7,098 nt of DNA from contig DATDNP010000069.1 in NCBI GenBank assembly GCA_036518215.1, positions 1 to 7,098 on the forward strand, in the 5' to 3' direction. Position 1 is the stretch's first letter, and each line of letters starts with the position of its first letter. The stretch comes from CF-39 sp036518215. GTDB lineage: Bacteria > Chloroflexota > Limnocylindria > P2-11E. The position numbers were made by a program, and so were the translations under genes. Shown one piece after another: positions 5,573-7,098 of this stretch. The notes below the pieces were generated by a model. It was given only the letters and a program-made list of their open reading frames with translations. It was not told the origin of the DNA and did not search any database.

Positions 5573-6741
5573 ACGCGCACCACGCTCGCCCACCAGAGCG
5601 GCAGCGTCAATGCGAGGAGCAGCGCGCCCGCGAGGAGGGCGGGCGACGCGCCGAGCGTCGCGAGGACGCCGCCGGCGAGCGCGCCCGTGGCGGCGCCGGC
5701 GTCCTGCCAGGTGTGGAGCGCCGCGAGCACGCGCGGGCGGTCGAGCTCGCGCGAGCGGCGCGCGACGGCGAGCTCCACCGCGATCGTCGCGGTGAGTCCG
5801 TTGACGAACGCGCTGCCGCCCACCACGACGAAGAGGAGCGGCGCGAGGTCGGCCGCGAGGGCGCAGATCGACAGGAGCGAGAGGATCGTCGAGAGCGCGA
5901 ACGCCGTCGTCGCGGCGCGATCGCTCCATCGGCCGGCGATCGGCGTCCACACGACCTGCGCGACGCGCTGCGTGAGCGTGAACGCGGCGGCGATGAACGC
6001 CGCCGGGACGACGACGCCGGAGAGCGGTGCGCCGTCGTGGAAGAGCTCGTCGATGCGAAAGCCGCCGGCCGCGACGAGGATGCCGGCGTACAGCGACAGC
6101 TGGATCGTCGCCGCGGCGAAGAGCGCCACGAAGCGCGGCTCCCATACCGACGCGGGCACCTGCCCATCTTCCGCGACGCGTACGTGCCGTCGCCACGAGA
6201 CGGCGCGGAGCGCTGGGACGAGCCCGAGCGCGACGGAGACGATCGCGGCGACGAGACACATCGTCGTCCAGCCCCAGGCCTCGAGCGCGAACGGCGCGTA
6301 CACGGCACCCGCGAAGTAGCCGAGACCCCAGATCGCGCGCGTGTTCCCGATGCGCCGGCCGGCGTGCACGGCGTCCTCGAGCGCCGCCAGGAACGAGCCG
6401 AGGCGCAGGAGCGAGTAGCAGAAGCCCCAGAGGAGGCGGCCCGCGAAGAAGACCGCGAGCGCGGTCGGAAGCGCGTACATGGAGGTCGCGACGCCGGTGA
6501 GGAGGATCGCGGCGAGGACCAGCGGGCCCGCCGGAAGCCGCTCGTACAGCCGCGCCGCGAGCGGATTGGTCCCGAGGCGCACCCAGCGGTTGAGCGAGAG
6601 GATGACGCCGACCGTCGGCCGCGAAACGCCGAGCGAGCTCGCCTGCACCGGGAGCACCGTGTAGAGGAGCGTGTCGCCGAGGAGCGAGGCCGAAACGACG
6701 AGCGCGTTCGCGACGGCCGGAGCGGAGCGCTCCGTCGTCAC
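5569..6741 (-). CDS. MFS transporter, 12 predicted TM helices
   Basis: A 390-residue integral membrane protein of the major facilitator superfamily, of usual length for a 12-helix member. Hydrophobic segments lie roughly at residues 9-30, 42-58, 72-90, 92-118, 133-152, 158-179, 203-228, 240-262, 276-297, 299-322, 345-364 and 366-387, with a hydrophilic central loop around 180-202. The loop after TM8 carries GRWSDR (270-275), the second copy of the MFS loop motif; the first copy, around residues 51-70, is degenerate (NRWVRLGTNP). The substrate cannot be read from the sequence. The GTG start at 6741-6739 directly abuts the carB stop, and the TGA stop overlaps the next start as ATGA, so translation is probably coupled to both neighbours. 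Sitting between carB and pyrK it might move a pyrimidine or related metabolite, or be an efflux pump; both are guesses. Confidence 0.9.
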   Translation of the reverse strand: MTTERSAPAVANALVVSASLLGDTLLYTVLPVQASSLGVSRPTVGVILSLNRWVRLGTNPLAARLYERLPAGPLVLAAILLTGVATSMYALPTALAVFFAGRLLWGFCYSLLRLGSFLAALEDAVHAGRRIGNTRAIWGLGYFAGAVYAPFALEAWGWTTMCLVAAIVSVALGLVPALRAVSWRRHVRVAEDGQVPASVWEPRFVALFAAATIQLSLYAGILVAAGGFRIDELFHDGAPLSGVVVPAAFIAAAFTLTQRVAQVVWTPIAGRWSDRAATTAFALSTILSLLSICALAADLAPLLFVVVGGSAFVNGLTATIAVELAVARRSRELDRPRVLAALHTWQDAGAATGALAGGVLATLGASPALLAGALLLALTLPLWWASVVRV

Positions 6742-7098
6742 CTAGTCGGCGGCCGTCGCCGGCTCCGGCTCGCGATACGCGAGAAGCGGGGCGACGTCGT
6801 ACGTGACCGCGGACGCGCGCAGCGCCGTCACGACGGCGAGCGCCGTGTCGAGCGAGGTGAGGCAGGGCACGCGCGCCTCGACCGCCGCGCGGCGGATGAG
6901 GAAGCCATCGCGGTCGACCGTCTTCCCGAGCGTCGGCGTGTTCACCACGGCGGCGCACTTCCCCGAACGGATGACGGCGATGATCTCGTCCTTGCCCTCG
7001 GACAGCTTGCCGATCTCGCGCACGTCGATGCCGAGCGATCGGATGAGCGCCGCCGTGCCGCGCGTCGCGACGAGGTCGTACCCGAGCCAGTGGAAGCC
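6742..7098 (-). CDS. carB: Carbamoyl-phosphate synthase large subunit, C-terminal part (partial)
   Basis: This is the 118-residue C-terminal end of CarB; the rest lies beyond the right edge of the window. CarB makes carbamoyl phosphate from bicarbonate, ammonia (delivered by CarA) and ATP for pyrimidine and arginine synthesis in the cytosol. What is visible is the MGS-like allosteric domain: it opens with GFHWLGYDLVATRGTA, continues with KLSEGKDEI and VVNTPT, and ends in a short Ala/Glu/Pro tail. In E. coli CarB the equivalent residues of ATxGTA, the following Lys and the Asn-Thr pair bind UMP/IMP. Here T12, T15, K31, N53 and T54 of the visible part are present, so UMP feedback is plausible (inference), although the next residue is Pro instead of Thr. 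The TAG stop touches the GTG start of the MFS gene with no gap. Family assignment is firm; the synthetase domains cannot be checked. Confidence 0.95.
   Translation of the reverse strand, partial: GFHWLGYDLVATRGTAALIRSLGIDVREIGKLSEGKDEIIAVIRSGKCAAVVNTPTLGKTVDRDGFLIRRAAVEARVPCLTSLDTALAVVTALRASAVTYDVAPLLAYREPEPATAAD

Noticed and set aside
5573..6958. Upstream extension of the VOC frame as a long fusion protein
   Set aside because: The extension is an Arg/Ala-rich shadow of the MFS gene; the VOC protein starts at the ATGA overlap at 5572 or at 5542.

Overview
The window is a compact, high-GC (roughly 70% by eye) bacterial segment in which every supportable gene lies on the minus strand, so transcription runs from high to low coordinates. 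The backbone is de novo pyrimidine biosynthesis: the C-terminal end of carB (carbamoyl-phosphate synthase large subunit), then pyrK and pyrD, the electron-transfer and catalytic subunits of a class 1B dihydroorotate dehydrogenase. The carB-pyrK-pyrD order and a class 1B enzyme are familiar from Firmicutes, but the very high GC, frequent GTG starts and non-canonical neighbours fit a high-GC uncultured lineage (for example Chloroflexota- or Eremiobacterota-like) better. That taxonomic guess is weak, because no marker RNA or diagnostic gene is present.

Layout in transcription order: carB end (7098-6742), a 12-TM MFS transporter (6741-5569), a small VOC/glyoxalase-fold protein (5572-5138), pyrK (5141-4314), pyrD with an unusual N-terminal extension (4314-3118), a protein with two tandem cyclic-nucleotide-binding-type domains and a C-terminal PqqD/RRE-like domain (3080-2115), a DinB-fold protein (2105-1518), an M20-family N-carbamoyl-amino-acid hydrolase/allantoate amidohydrolase homologue (1510-335), and the start of another cyclic-nucleotide-binding-domain protein running off the left edge (285-1).

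The first five genes are welded together: TAG directly abuts GTG, followed by ATGA, GTGA and TGATG stop/start overlaps. The MFS and VOC genes are therefore almost certainly co-translated with the pyrimidine genes. The next three follow with gaps of 37, 9 and 7 nt and probably belong to the same transcript. After 49 nt the last gene begins. There is no gene-free stretch longer than 49 nt, no RNA gene, mobile element, CRISPR array or convincing terminator.

The most interesting part is the accessory tail. The M20 hydrolase keeps all five expected metal ligands, but the general-base glutamate is replaced by His and two of three conserved substrate-contact residues are lost. Next to it are a DinB protein with an intact His triad and a two-cNBD protein ending in a domain that resembles RiPP leader-peptide recognition elements. 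A second cNBD gene flanks the set. Whether these form one functional module is inference.
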